Assembly: GCF_900100195.1 (NCBI RefSeq)
Contig: NZ_FNES01000004.1
Location: forward strand, 285,209-349,208
Direction: 5' to 3'
Length of the DNA: 64,000 nucleotides
From: Billgrantia gudaonensis
GTDB lineage: Bacteria; Pseudomonadota; Gammaproteobacteria; Pseudomonadales; Halomonadaceae
The notes under the pieces: generated by a model
Told to the model about the DNA's origin: nothing
The model's input: the letters and a program-made list of their open reading frames with translations, nothing else
Database searches by the model: none
In this document: positions 33,799 through 42,120 of the stretch, in pieces
Layout of the letters: every line of letters begins with the position of its first letter
Numbering within the stretch: position 1 is the first letter of the stretch
Made by a program: the position numbers and the translations under genes

Positions 33799-33918
33799 GC
33801 CATGGATGACAAAAGCAGCGCCCAGTAACCGGTTCACACAGCGCCTCGTCGACGATCCGGCGCCCCGGAGCAGTCACCGGTCAGCACCGAGTCAACTCGC
33901 CTGACTGCGATAGCCCTG
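33799..33918 (-). repeat. Dispersed intergenic repeat, copy 3 (modules A-B-C, reverse)
   Basis: Read on the minus strand: module A CAGGGCTATCGCAGT then AGTTGACTCGGTGCTGA (33881-33918), module B GAGGCGCTGTGTGAACCGGT to CTGGGCGCTGC (33817-33848) and module C CATCCATGGC (33799-33808). The same modules occur in the same order at 57561-57710, with point differences and small insertions between modules. The order and strand conservation argue for one element rather than chance. Confidence 0.75.
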
Positions 33919-33985
33919 CGACGCAGTATCGGAGAGCCTAGACCGCACGCCCGGGCCGCCGCAAGCACCCGCCGGTCAATGCAGA

Positions 33986-34015
33986 GCGCCCCCTCCCGGC
34001 GCCGGGAGGGGGCGC
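33986..34015 (-). terminator. Perfect 30-base palindrome after the DUF3141 gene
   Basis: GCGCCCCCTCCCGGC followed directly by GCCGGGAGGGGGCGC: two 15-base arms with no spacer. It lies 18 bases beyond the DUF3141 stop. It would form a very strong stem; no T-run follows, so termination may be weak or factor-assisted. Confidence 0.6.
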
Positions 34016-34033
34016 GATGGCCAGCGGGGCTCA

Positions 34034-36448
34034 TCAGCGCTTGCGTGGTCGGCGCCGGGTCGGCGGCTTGCGCGCCTCGCTGACGGCCTCCTCGTCTTCG
34101 GCACTCTCCGCCCTTCCTTCGGCGACCGGCACCCTCCATTGATCGAGCAGACGCTCGACTTCGCCTCGAGCCACGATCTGGGCGCGGGCGCCGCTCTCGA
34201 GTTCGCCGTGCACCTCGGCCAGGGCTTCCGGGCACTCGCGAGGTGCGGCTGACTCGAGCGCCTGCAAGAACAGGGCCTTGATGTGGTCGTAACGACGGCG
34301 CGCGTGCTCCGACAGACCACCGCTGGCGGCGAGGACGTGATCGATGTGTGCCAGATGGCCCTCGATCGCCTCGACGCTGTCACCGCGCAGCAGTGCAGGA
34401 ATGGCGGCCAGTGCCGCTTCGCGGTAGTGCTTGAGAATGAAGAACTGTTCGCGCACCAACCCCTTGAAGTCGGCCAGGGTACTGCCGGGTTCCAGCTCGG
34501 CACGCGAGGCCCGCAGACGCTTGAAGTTGCGCTCGTCGGTGGTGGGCGAGCCCCCCAGCACATGAATCACCGAGCGCATCACCGCTGCATGGCTGCCCCC
34601 CTTGGCAATGCGCCCCTCGAGCTCGGCATGACGCTGTTCGAGGAAACGCAGGTGTTCCGGCTCGCGGCCCGGTCGGCGACGCTGCGCATAGGCATCGCCA
34701 TAAAGTCCCACCATGGCCTGCAGCAGCGGCTGACCGTAGACATGCAGGAAGAGGTGCTCGGTACTCTGATCGCGCAATACTCGCCAGGCATCGAGGTTTC
34801 GAGAGACCTGGTTCGAAGCGGCGCGTTCGAAGACGCGAAACGGGTTGTCTTCTGCCACCGGATGGCGGTCCTGGCGGACCCAGTCGGCCAATACCGGCAG
34901 CGGCACCGACAGCGGATTGCGATCGGAGAGCAGCTTGTAGCCCAGCCGGATGGGATGCATGCGGCGAATCCAGCGCGAGGCCTCCGGCGTCATCACCGCC
35001 CGTATCCAGGGTTGGACGAAGAGCCGATAGATGCCCATGTTGATCTGCGAAACCCGCGCCACCGTGGCGAACCGGGTATCGTCGTCGTCGCGATGCTGGA
35101 TTTCGCGATTGAGCCCTTCGATGGAACGCGGCTTGAACTCCAGCAGGTAGTCGCGCTCGATGAGATCGGCGTCGCTGCGCTCGGCGGCACTCGACACCGT
35201 GGTTTCGTAGAGCCCGGGCGGCAGAACGTCGATGTAGTCGATGTTGGCCGTGAACTCGGTGTGCTCCTTGCGCGACACGCTGCCCGACACGAAGATGCCC
35301 AGATGGCCAGTGGTATCGTGCACGCAGTAGACGATGGTCTGCCCACTGGCAATGACGTCGTCGGCATCTTCGTAGAGGTCGCGAATCCAGCCCAGCGCCT
35401 GGGGCGGAGGCGTGATGTCGTCGCCTCGAGAGCAGAACACCACCACCGGTGAGCGCACGTTGCGCAGATCGATGCGCCGGCCATCCGAGGTCACCAGTTG
35501 GGCCGTGGAGAGACGGTTGCCGATGAACAGGTTGTCGACGATGTACTGAATCTCTTCGCCGCCGAGCACCACGTGGCCGCCCCACCAGCGCTCGAAATCG
35601 AGGTAGCGCTCGGCCTCGCTGTCCACCTGGGCGTAGAGTCGATACTGCTTGTCCCACCAGGTATTGGCCGGGTTCAGGCGCTCGAAGTTCTGTACCAGCC
35701 AGGCGCCATCGAAGAGCCCGCTGCCGATGTCACTGACCAGAGCGGTGAGCCAGCTGCCACCGGTCACACCGCCGGAGTAGCGCATCGGTGCATGCCCGCG
35801 TTCCCCCGCCCAGTAGGAGAGCGGCGCCCCAGCGATCAGGATGGGGCCGAATGCCTCCGGCTCCAGGGCGGCGGCCATCATGATCTGCCAGCCTGCCTGG
35901 CAGTTGCCCACCACCATGGGCTTCTCGGAGCTCTCGGGATGACTGGCCACGACGTGGCGCAGGAAGGCGATTTCCGCCTCCACGACGTCCTCCACCGTCT
36001 GGCCCGGCTCGGGGAACGGCAGAAAGCCGATGAAATAGCAGGGATGCCCAGCTCGCAGTGCGACGCCGACTTCGCTGTCCGGCTTGAAGCCGCCGATGCC
36101 GGGACCGTGGCCGGCACGCGGGTCCACGACCACGAAGGGCCTGGCCTGCAGGTCGACCTCCACGCCCTCGGGCGGCAGGATGCGCAGCAGCTCGTAGTTG
36201 ACCGGCCGCGGCAGTTGGCGGCCGTCCATCACCACCTCGGCCTCGAAACCGAGGACGTTGGGCTTGGTCTTCTCGATGTGCTCCAGGTACTGGTTGCCGC
36301 GCTGGCGCATCACGTCCATGTAGAGCACGCTGCGTTCGACGGCATCTCGCCAGTAGTCGAAGGCGGCGCGGCCGAAACCGAACGGATCCAGAAACGGCAG
36401 TGCCTGGGCAGGCGGTATCGGCATCAGGGGATTCATGTTCGACTCCAT
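34034..36448 (-). CDS. DUF3141 protein, PHA-synthase-like alpha/beta hydrolase
   Basis: A large protein (804 residues from ATG 36448; ATG 36436 with GGAG before it is an alternative start). The N-terminal half resembles polyhydroxyalkanoate synthases. The nucleophile elbow GNCQAG has Cys183 where PhaC has its catalytic Cys, followed by candidate Asp (CSRGDDITP) and His (DTTGHLGIFVSG). The C-terminal part (after about 430) is DUF3141-specific and helical, ending in a basic KPPTRRRPRKR tail. True polymerase activity is unproven. It is divergent from lipA. Confidence 0.82.
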   Translation of the reverse strand: MESNMNPLMPIPPAQALPFLDPFGFGRAAFDYWRDAVERSVLYMDVMRQRGNQYLEHIEKTKPNVLGFEAEVVMDGRQLPRPVNYELLRILPPEGVEVDLQARPFVVVDPRAGHGPGIGGFKPDSEVGVALRAGHPCYFIGFLPFPEPGQTVEDVVEAEIAFLRHVVASHPESSEKPMVVGNCQAGWQIMMAAALEPEAFGPILIAGAPLSYWAGERGHAPMRYSGGVTGGSWLTALVSDIGSGLFDGAWLVQNFERLNPANTWWDKQYRLYAQVDSEAERYLDFERWWGGHVVLGGEEIQYIVDNLFIGNRLSTAQLVTSDGRRIDLRNVRSPVVVFCSRGDDITPPPQALGWIRDLYEDADDVIASGQTIVYCVHDTTGHLGIFVSGSVSRKEHTEFTANIDYIDVLPPGLYETTVSSAAERSDADLIERDYLLEFKPRSIEGLNREIQHRDDDDTRFATVARVSQINMGIYRLFVQPWIRAVMTPEASRWIRRMHPIRLGYKLLSDRNPLSVPLPVLADWVRQDRHPVAEDNPFRVFERAASNQVSRNLDAWRVLRDQSTEHLFLHVYGQPLLQAMVGLYGDAYAQRRRPGREPEHLRFLEQRHAELEGRIAKGGSHAAVMRSVIHVLGGSPTTDERNFKRLRASRAELEPGSTLADFKGLVREQFFILKHYREAALAAIPALLRGDSVEAIEGHLAHIDHVLAASGGLSEHARRRYDHIKALFLQALESAAPRECPEALAEVHGELESGARAQIVARGEVERLLDQWRVPVAEGRAESAEDEEAVSEARKPPTRRRPRKR

Positions 36449-36774
36449 GGTTCAAGGCTCCATGGCTCGTCGGTGGCGCGGAAGTCCGCCGACGAGTGGG
36501 AATGTTGCATTGCAACATTCTCAGGATACGCCCTCTCCGTCGGGTTCGCAGCCCCCTGACATCGATTTTTTTTCATGGCGCTGCATTTTCCTGCGCATGA
36601 CACGGCTTCGTGCTCGCCCATTCACGACGCGCCGCGCCCTTGCCTGGCGCGGCAAGCCCCTGTGCCGCCCAGCGGCGAATGTGGTAGATTGACGGCCTGC
36701 GACCAACGTATCAATCGGCCCACCGTGCCCGCTGCGGCATGGTCCGGCAAACGCCGAGTGGAGAGGCTCACCCT
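36449..36774. other. Divergent region between DUF3141 gene and lipA
   Basis: This 326-base region has no credible gene. It contains the 21-base palindrome at 36500-36520 and a short T-run near 36565-36573. GTAGATT near 36683 is a weak candidate -10 for lipA; no clear -35 was found. Confidence 0.5.
36500..36520. promoter_or_regulatory. Operator-like palindrome upstream of the DUF3141 gene
   Basis: GAATGTTGCA - T - TGCAACATTC: two perfect 10-base arms around one base, about 52 bases upstream of the gene start. The core TTGCATTGCAA is rich in TGCA steps and stands out as AT-leaning in this GC-rich genome. It fits a dimeric repressor site. Which protein binds is unknown; PHA regulators of the PhaR type are one untested candidate. 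Confidence 0.55.
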
Positions 36775-37830
36775 ATGAGCGAGGACACCGAAAAGCGCAT
36801 CCCCAGCGGCGAAAAGTTCCGCACCGAACACGGCTTTTCCGCCATCAAGGATGGCATCAAGCAGGGCAAGCCATCGGCCGGGGGCAGCGGAGAACCGGGG
36901 CGCAAGCCCAAGTGGCTGCGCGCCCAGATTCCCGGTGGCGAGCGTTTCGAGGCGGTCAAGCGCAACGTCAAGGAGCATCGCCTGAGCACGGTGTGCGCCG
37001 AGTCCCACTGCCCCAACATGGGCGAATGCTGGAGCAACGGCACCGCCACCATCATGCTGATGGGCTCGGTATGCACCCGCGCCTGCCGCTTTTGTGCCGT
37101 GGATACCGGCAATCCCGGCGGCTGGCTGGATGCCGAAGAGCCGGCCAATACCGCCGAGTCGGTGGAGCTGATGGGGCTGCGCTACGTGGTCCTCACGTCG
37201 GTGGACCGTGACGATCTCGACGACGGCGGCGCCGGTCACTATGCCGACTGCATCCGCGCCATCAAGGCCAATACCCCCCACGTGGTCGTGGAAGCGCTGA
37301 CTCCCGATTTCGACGGCGACCCGGCCGCCATCGAGCGGGTGGTGGACTCCGGCCTGGAGGTGTTCGCACAGAACGTCGAGACCGTGGAGCGCCTGACGCG
37401 CCGGGTGCGCGACCCACGGGCCGGCTATCGCAAGACCCTCGACGTACTCGCCCACGCCAAGGCCTACAAGCCCGCGGTGTTGACCAAGACCAGCCTGATG
37501 CTGGGTCTCGGCGAGAGCGATGAGGAGATACTGGCCACCTTCGACGACCTGCGTGCCATCGGCGTGGATATCGTCACCCTCGGCCAGTACCTGCGCCCCA
37601 CCCGCAACCACCTCCCGGTGGAACGCTGGGTCAGCCCCGAGGAGTTCGAACGCTATCGCCAGCTCGGCCTGGAGAAAGGGTTCATGGAGGTCGCCTCGGG
37701 GCCGTTGGTACGCTCCAGCTATCGCGCCGACCGGGTGTTCGAGAAGAACAACCTGGGCCTGGCCGCTCCCGCCGAGATACCGGGCCAGGCGCCGGACCCG
37801 AACCGCATCGACGCCATCAACGTGGGCTGA
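36775..37830 (+). CDS. lipA: Lipoyl synthase
   Basis: LipA inserts two sulfurs into octanoyl groups to make lipoate, using radical SAM chemistry. The 351-residue protein has both cluster motifs: the auxiliary cluster C74, C79, C85 ([12 protein letters not shown]) and the radical-SAM triad C100, C104, C107 (CTRACRFC). The conserved serine RSSYRAD lies near the C terminus. The start MSEDTEKR has GGAGAGG upstream. It converges on lipB and overlaps it by 14 bases, unlike the co-directional lipB-lipA of E. coli. Confidence 0.98.
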   Translation: MSEDTEKRIPSGEKFRTEHGFSAIKDGIKQGKPSAGGSGEPGRKPKWLRAQIPGGERFEAVKRNVKEHRLSTVCAESHCPNMGECWSNGTATIMLMGSVCTRACRFCAVDTGNPGGWLDAEEPANTAESVELMGLRYVVLTSVDRDDLDDGGAGHYADCIRAIKANTPHVVVEALTPDFDGDPAAIERVVDSGLEVFAQNVETVERLTRRVRDPRAGYRKTLDVLAHAKAYKPAVLTKTSLMLGLGESDEEILATFDDLRAIGVDIVTLGQYLRPTRNHLPVERWVSPEEFERYRQLGLEKGFMEVASGPLVRSSYRADRVFEKNNLGLAAPAEIPGQAPDPNRIDAINVG

Positions 37831-38491
37831 TCGGCTCGCGCTCCACGCGTGCGGGGCGCAGTTCGCGCCCCAGTTCACGGGCCAGACAGACTGCCAGCGT
37901 CTCCCCCACCGCCTCGACGCCGGGACAGTCGCTCGCCAGATCAGCCAGCCGCGTCATCGCCAGACCGGCATGGCCGCAGGGATTGATGCGCGAGAACGGC
38001 GAGAGGTCGCCGTCGACGTTGAGCGCCACGCCGTGGAAGCTCGCCCCGCGACGAATGCGCAGCCCCAGCGAGGCGATCTTGGCCTCCCCCACGTAGACCC
38101 CGGGTGCGTCGGGACGCGCCCGAGCCGCCACGCCCTGCTCGGCGAGCAGCGCGATCACCGCATTCTCGATGGCGCTCACCAGGTCGCGCACCCCGAGTCG
38201 GGCACGGCGAACGTCGAGCAACGGATAGAGCACCACCTGTCCCGGCCCATGGAAGGTGACCTGGCCGCCGCGGTCGGTCTGCACCACCGGAATGTCGCCC
38301 GGCATCAGCAGGTGCTCGGGCTTGCCGGCCTGCCCCTGGGTGAACACCGGCTCGTGCTCCACCAACCAGAACTGGTCGGGCGTGTCGGCATCTCGCGTGT
38401 CGGTGAGTTCGCGCATCGCCTGCCACACCGGCTCGTAGCGGCGCCGGCCAAGACGATGCAGTTCGATGGGCAACGGGCTGTCGGCCGTCAT
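37817..38491 (-). CDS. lipB: Octanoyltransferase
   Basis: LipB transfers octanoate from acyl carrier protein to lipoyl domains, the first step of lipoate synthesis. The 224-residue protein has [13 protein letters not shown] (73-85), Lys138 in GEAKIASLG and the catalytic Cys172 in [11 protein letters not shown]. The ATG overlaps the ybeD stop by one base (TGATG), showing coupling. It closes the dacA-ybeD-lipB end of the cell-wall operon. Confidence 0.97.
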   Translation of the reverse strand: MTADSPLPIELHRLGRRRYEPVWQAMRELTDTRDADTPDQFWLVEHEPVFTQGQAGKPEHLLMPGDIPVVQTDRGGQVTFHGPGQVVLYPLLDVRRARLGVRDLVSAIENAVIALLAEQGVAARARPDAPGVYVGEAKIASLGLRIRRGASFHGVALNVDGDLSPFSRINPCGHAGLAMTRLADLASDCPGVEAVGETLAVCLARELGRELRPARVEREPISPR

Positions 38492-38802
38492 CACACCACC
38501 ATGTGCACGCGGCCGGTCGCCTTCAGCTCGGCGAACAGGGCCTTGAGCTGCGCCTCGCCGGTGGCACGCAGGGTCAGGCGCACGGACTGGAAACGGCCGT
38601 TGCGACTGTCCACCACCTCTAGCGACGACGCATCGAAGGTGGCATCGTGGCGTACCACCACCTGGCAGACGGTGGCGGCGAAATCGTCGGCGGCGTCGCC
38701 CACCACCTTGATCGGGTAGTCGCACGGAAAGGTGATCTTGGCCGCCGGGCGCGAGGGGCGCACCGAGCCACGCAGATCACGCAGGCGTCGATCGCTCATC
38801 AT
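38491..38802 (-). CDS. ybeD: DUF493 family protein YbeD
   Basis: A small ACT-like-fold protein of the UPF0250/DUF493 family, here about 103 residues. Core signs are [38 protein letters not shown] and the end TGRVHMVV. E. coli YbeD is encoded between dacA and lipB, as here; function is unclear. Three ATGs cluster at the start (38811, 38802, 38799), all overlapping or abutting the dacA stop; 38802 gives a four-base ATGA overlap and was chosen. Confidence 0.9.
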   Translation of the reverse strand: MMSDRRLRDLRGSVRPSRPAAKITFPCDYPIKVVGDAADDFAATVCQVVVRHDATFDASSLEVVDSRNGRFQSVRLTLRATGEAQLKALFAELKATGRVHMVV

Positions 38803-39989
38803 CCGAACCATTCATCGTAGAGGTTGCTGAAGAAGCGCTGGACCTGATCGAAGAGGCGCTTGAAAAGGCCGCCCTCGGCGATGCTCTCCAGAGCCACTAG
38901 CGGCTGCTCGCCGACCACCTCTTCACCCAGCATCACCTGCAGCGTGCCCACTTCCTCTCCGGCCGCGACCGGAGCCGTGAGGTCGGCACGGATGTCGAGA
39001 CGGGCACCCAGTTCCTCGTTGCGCGAGCGCGGCACCGTCATGTGCACGTCCTCGTCGACGCCGACGCGCAGCTCGTTCTTCTCGCCGCCCCAGACGCGCG
39101 GTGAGGTGAGCACGGCGCCCTGGTCGTAGAGACGCAGCGTCTCGTAATAGCGGAATCCGTAGCTGAGCAGCTTCTGGGTCTCCTGGGCGCGCGCCTCTTC
39201 CGAGCTGGTTCCCATCACCACCGAGATCAGCCGCATCTCGTCGCGCTCGGCCGAGGCCACCAGGCAGTAGCCTGCCTCCTCGGTCCACCCGGTCTTGAGA
39301 CCGTCGACGCTGGGGTCACGCCACAACAGGCGGTTGCGGTTGGGCTGAGTGATATCGGCGTAGGTGAACTCCTTCTGGGCGTAGGTGGCGTAGTGGGCCG
39401 GATAGTCGTTGATGATGTGTTCCGACAGCAGGGCGAGATCGCGCGCCGACGAATAGTGGTTCTCGTCGGGCAGCCCGGTGGCATTGACGAAGTTGGTGTT
39501 GTGCATGCCCAGGCGAGACGCATGCTGGTTCATCATGTCGGCAAAGGGGCGCTCGCCCCCGGCCAGGTACTCGGCGACCGCCACGCTGGCATCGTTGCCC
39601 GAGACGACGATGATCCCCTTGAGTAGGTCCGCCACCGACACCAGGGTGTCGACTTCGATGAACATCTTCGAGCCACCCGTGCGCCAGGCCTGTTCGCTGA
39701 CGGGTACCGTGTCGTCGGGCTGGATGTTGCCACGATCGAGCTCGCGTTCCACCAGGTAGGCCGTCATCAGCTTGGTCAGGCTGGCCGGCGGCAAGCGCTC
39801 ATCGGCATCGTGTTCGGCCAGCACACGACCGCTGTCGGCATCCATGAGTATCCACGACGTGGCAGCCAGCTGGGGTGGCGCCGGGATCATCGTCTGGGGC
39901 ACCGGCACCGATTGAGCCAGCACCTGGGAAGCGAACAGCATCAGACTCAGCAGCAGCCATGGGCGGAAAACGGGGATCGGCACTCTCAT
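38799..39989 (-). CDS. dacA: D-alanyl-D-alanine carboxypeptidase (PBP5 type)
   Basis: Trims the terminal D-Ala from peptidoglycan pentapeptides in the periplasm. The 396-residue protein has a signal peptide (about 1-25) and penicillin-binding motifs SLTK (70-73), SGN (130-132) and KTG (232-234). A PBP5 C-terminal beta-domain and an amphipathic C-terminal helix ([21 protein letters not shown]) follow, the latter to tether it to the membrane. It lies 48 bases after rlpA in the cluster. Confidence 0.96.
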   Translation of the reverse strand: MRVPIPVFRPWLLLSLMLFASQVLAQSVPVPQTMIPAPPQLAATSWILMDADSGRVLAEHDADERLPPASLTKLMTAYLVERELDRGNIQPDDTVPVSEQAWRTGGSKMFIEVDTLVSVADLLKGIIVVSGNDASVAVAEYLAGGERPFADMMNQHASRLGMHNTNFVNATGLPDENHYSSARDLALLSEHIINDYPAHYATYAQKEFTYADITQPNRNRLLWRDPSVDGLKTGWTEEAGYCLVASAERDEMRLISVVMGTSSEEARAQETQKLLSYGFRYYETLRLYDQGAVLTSPRVWGGEKNELRVGVDEDVHMTVPRSRNEELGARLDIRADLTAPVAAGEEVGTLQVMLGEEVVGEQPLVALESIAEGGLFKRLFDQVQRFFSNLYDEWFG

Positions 39990-40037
39990 TGGGCTTGGTC
40001 TCTTGACGTCATTGGGGTTCAGGGAAAACGAGCACCG

Positions 40038-41015
40038 TCAATCGGCATCCTTGACGATGAAACTCTGGGAAAAACCGGCACGTCGAAGCTCGTCGCGGGC
40101 CGGAGCGACCTGATCGGCATGGGCCAGTGGGCCGACCTGGACTCGGTGCACGCCGGCGCCACTGGTGACCCGCACCGGGTGCGATAGCTCATCCTCGAGC
40201 TGCACCTTGAGCTGACGGGCATTGTCTGCCGAGCCGAGCGCAGCCACTTGCAGATACAGGGGACGGCCTTCCACGGAGCTGCCCTCCTGGCGCGTTTCGC
40301 GTGCATCGGCGCTCGTCGCTGACGATGTCCTCACCGCTTCGGGCTGGGTCGCCACGGTTTGGACCGGGGCCTGACCGTCGTCGCGCGCCGGAGCCGCCTG
40401 CTCGCGGGACTTCTGTTCATCGGGCCGATTCTCCGCCAGCCACTCGGCCGGGTCGATGGCCTCCACGGTCACTCGCCCGGTACCCTGCTCCAGGAAACCC
40501 AGCCGTGCGGCGGCGGCATAGGAAAGATCGATCTCGCGGTCGCTGTGGAAGGGGCCGCGATCGTTGACGCGCACGATCACCGAGCGTCCGTTGTCGCGGC
40601 TGGTCACTCTGACGTAACTGGGCAGCGGCAACGAGCGATGGGCGGCGCTCATCTTGTACATGTCGTAGATCTCGCCATTGGAGGTGGCGTAGCCATGAAA
40701 CTTCTCGCCATACCAGGAGGCCGTGCCTTCGCGGGCATAGCCGCGGGCGTCGGGCAGCACGTGATAGGTCTTGCCCCACACTCGGTAGGTCTCACGGTTG
40801 CCGCCCGCTGACGGCGGCTCCACGCGCGGCACGGCATCGGGAATCTCGCTGACGTCGGGCGGCTCTTCGGGATAGGCATCGCCGCTGAGGGCGTAGCGCC
40901 CGCCGTTGGACGCCGGCTCGGCGCCGTCGCGGTCCACGGCCGGCTGAGTTCCCCCGCGACCGGCACAGCCTGCGAGTAGCGACATCAGGACGAGACCGAT
41001 CAGCGCGATTCTCAT
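40038..41015 (-). CDS. rlpA: Septal-ring lytic transglycosylase lipoprotein RlpA
   Basis: RlpA cleaves denuded glycan strands at the division site. The 325-residue lipoprotein has lipobox LAGC (Cys17). A double-psi beta-barrel catalytic domain follows at about 92-190: GTASWYGEKFHGYATSNGE, MSAAHRSLPLPSYVRV and RVNDRGPF, which carry the expected catalytic Asp and His. A C-terminal SPOR domain lies at about 250-325 (YLQVAALGSADNARQLK). The ATG overlaps the mltB stop by four bases, and GAGGAGG lies just upstream within mltB. Confidence 0.95.
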   Translation of the reverse strand: MRIALIGLVLMSLLAGCAGRGGTQPAVDRDGAEPASNGGRYALSGDAYPEEPPDVSEIPDAVPRVEPPSAGGNRETYRVWGKTYHVLPDARGYAREGTASWYGEKFHGYATSNGEIYDMYKMSAAHRSLPLPSYVRVTSRDNGRSVIVRVNDRGPFHSDREIDLSYAAAARLGFLEQGTGRVTVEAIDPAEWLAENRPDEQKSREQAAPARDDGQAPVQTVATQPEAVRTSSATSADARETRQEGSSVEGRPLYLQVAALGSADNARQLKVQLEDELSHPVRVTSGAGVHRVQVGPLAHADQVAPARDELRRAGFSQSFIVKDAD

Positions 41016-42076
41016 GCGTCCTCCTCACGCTCGGTGCGGGTGACTTCGAGCCGATGCGGCACCAGCTCGCGTCTCGACTCGATCGCCTCGGCCAACTCGC
41101 TCACCGCCATCGCATACAAATGACTGTGATTGTACCGCGTGATCACATGGAAATTGTCTCGCCCCAGGCGATAGCGCCAGGCGGTTTCGTCGGTTTGCAG
41201 CGCCAGGGGAATGACCCGCTGATCGTCGCCAAGAGCCGTTTCGCTGGTCACTCCAGCCTCTCGCAATTCCGCCATGTGCGCATAGGGCGTCGTCGTGCGA
41301 TTGAATGCGATCGCATCGGGCGGCACCCGTGGCCCTTCGGCCTCATGGTAGATCGGCGCACCGGATTGCCAGCCGTGCTCGGCGAAATAGTTGCCCACGC
41401 TGCCGATGGCGTCGACGGGATTGGCCCAAAGGTCGCGCTGGCCATCGCCGTCGAAGTCCACGGCATAGGCACGGTAGCTGGTGGGTATGAACTGCGGATA
41501 GCCCATTGCCCCGGCGTAGGACCCGTCGATGCTGCCCGGATCGACCTCTTGCTCGTGGGTGATCTCCAGAAAGGCGGCCAACTCACCGCGGAAGAAGTCG
41601 CCTCGCGAGGGGTGCTCGAAAGCCAGCGTCGCCAGGGAGTCGAGCACGCGGTGGCGACCGGTATGGCGACCATAGGCCGTCTCGACGCCGATGATCGCCG
41701 CAATGACCTCCGGTGGCACGCCGTAGACCGCCTCGGCCCGCTCGAAGGCCCGTGCATGGGCATCGATGAAGGCCACACCCTGGGCGATGCGTTCGGGCGT
41801 CAGGAAGATGGCCCGATATTCGTCCCAGCGAAGATGCCTTTCGGCCGCGCCGGCCATCGCCTCCAGCACTCCCGGCTGCAGCACGGCCCGGCGCAGGGCC
41901 GCGGCGACCCAGTCTCGCTCGAGGCCGCGACCACCGAGTTCCTCGACCAGGCTACGGGCGCCATCGTGACTCACCGGATCGAACTCACCGGCAACCGAGA
42001 GCGAAGAGGTCCCCCACAGGGTCAGAACCACCGCGCCGACGACGACGCCTTTGTTCCATCTGCCCGCTGGCATCAT
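41012..42076 (-). CDS. mltB: Lytic murein transglycosylase B
   Basis: Cleaves peptidoglycan glycan strands to anhydro-muropeptides. The 354-residue protein has a signal-like N terminus (about 10-29) and the MltB-family catalytic domain. Glu132 is in IIGVETAYGRHTG, with GAMGYPQFIPTSYRAYAVDF further on. There is no lipobox cysteine, so unlike E. coli MltB it appears soluble in the periplasm. Two adjacent ATGs (42076, 42073) follow an AGGAG. It sits between rodA and rlpA. Confidence 0.95.
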   Translation of the reverse strand: MMPAGRWNKGVVVGAVVLTLWGTSSLSVAGEFDPVSHDGARSLVEELGGRGLERDWVAAALRRAVLQPGVLEAMAGAAERHLRWDEYRAIFLTPERIAQGVAFIDAHARAFERAEAVYGVPPEVIAAIIGVETAYGRHTGRHRVLDSLATLAFEHPSRGDFFRGELAAFLEITHEQEVDPGSIDGSYAGAMGYPQFIPTSYRAYAVDFDGDGQRDLWANPVDAIGSVGNYFAEHGWQSGAPIYHEAEGPRVPPDAIAFNRTTTPYAHMAELREAGVTSETALGDDQRVIPLALQTDETAWRYRLGRDNFHVITRYNHSHLYAMAVSELAEAIESRRELVPHRLEVTRTEREEDA

Positions 42077-42120
42077 GCGTTTGCCACTCCTGGAAGGGAA
42101 GCCACCGACTGCGACTACGC

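Larger units (their letters stand above)
33591..34033. other. Intergenic region with a repeat copy and a 30-base palindrome
   Basis: This 443-base gap between topA and the DUF3141 gene shows no credible gene. It contains one copy of the dispersed repeat in reverse orientation (33799-33918) and a perfect 30-base palindrome (33986-34015). Confidence 0.7.

Noticed and set aside
33834..34235. Open frame across the topA-DUF3141 gap
   Set aside because: It covers a repeat copy and part of the DUF3141 gene in another frame, with Arg-rich low-complexity sequence.
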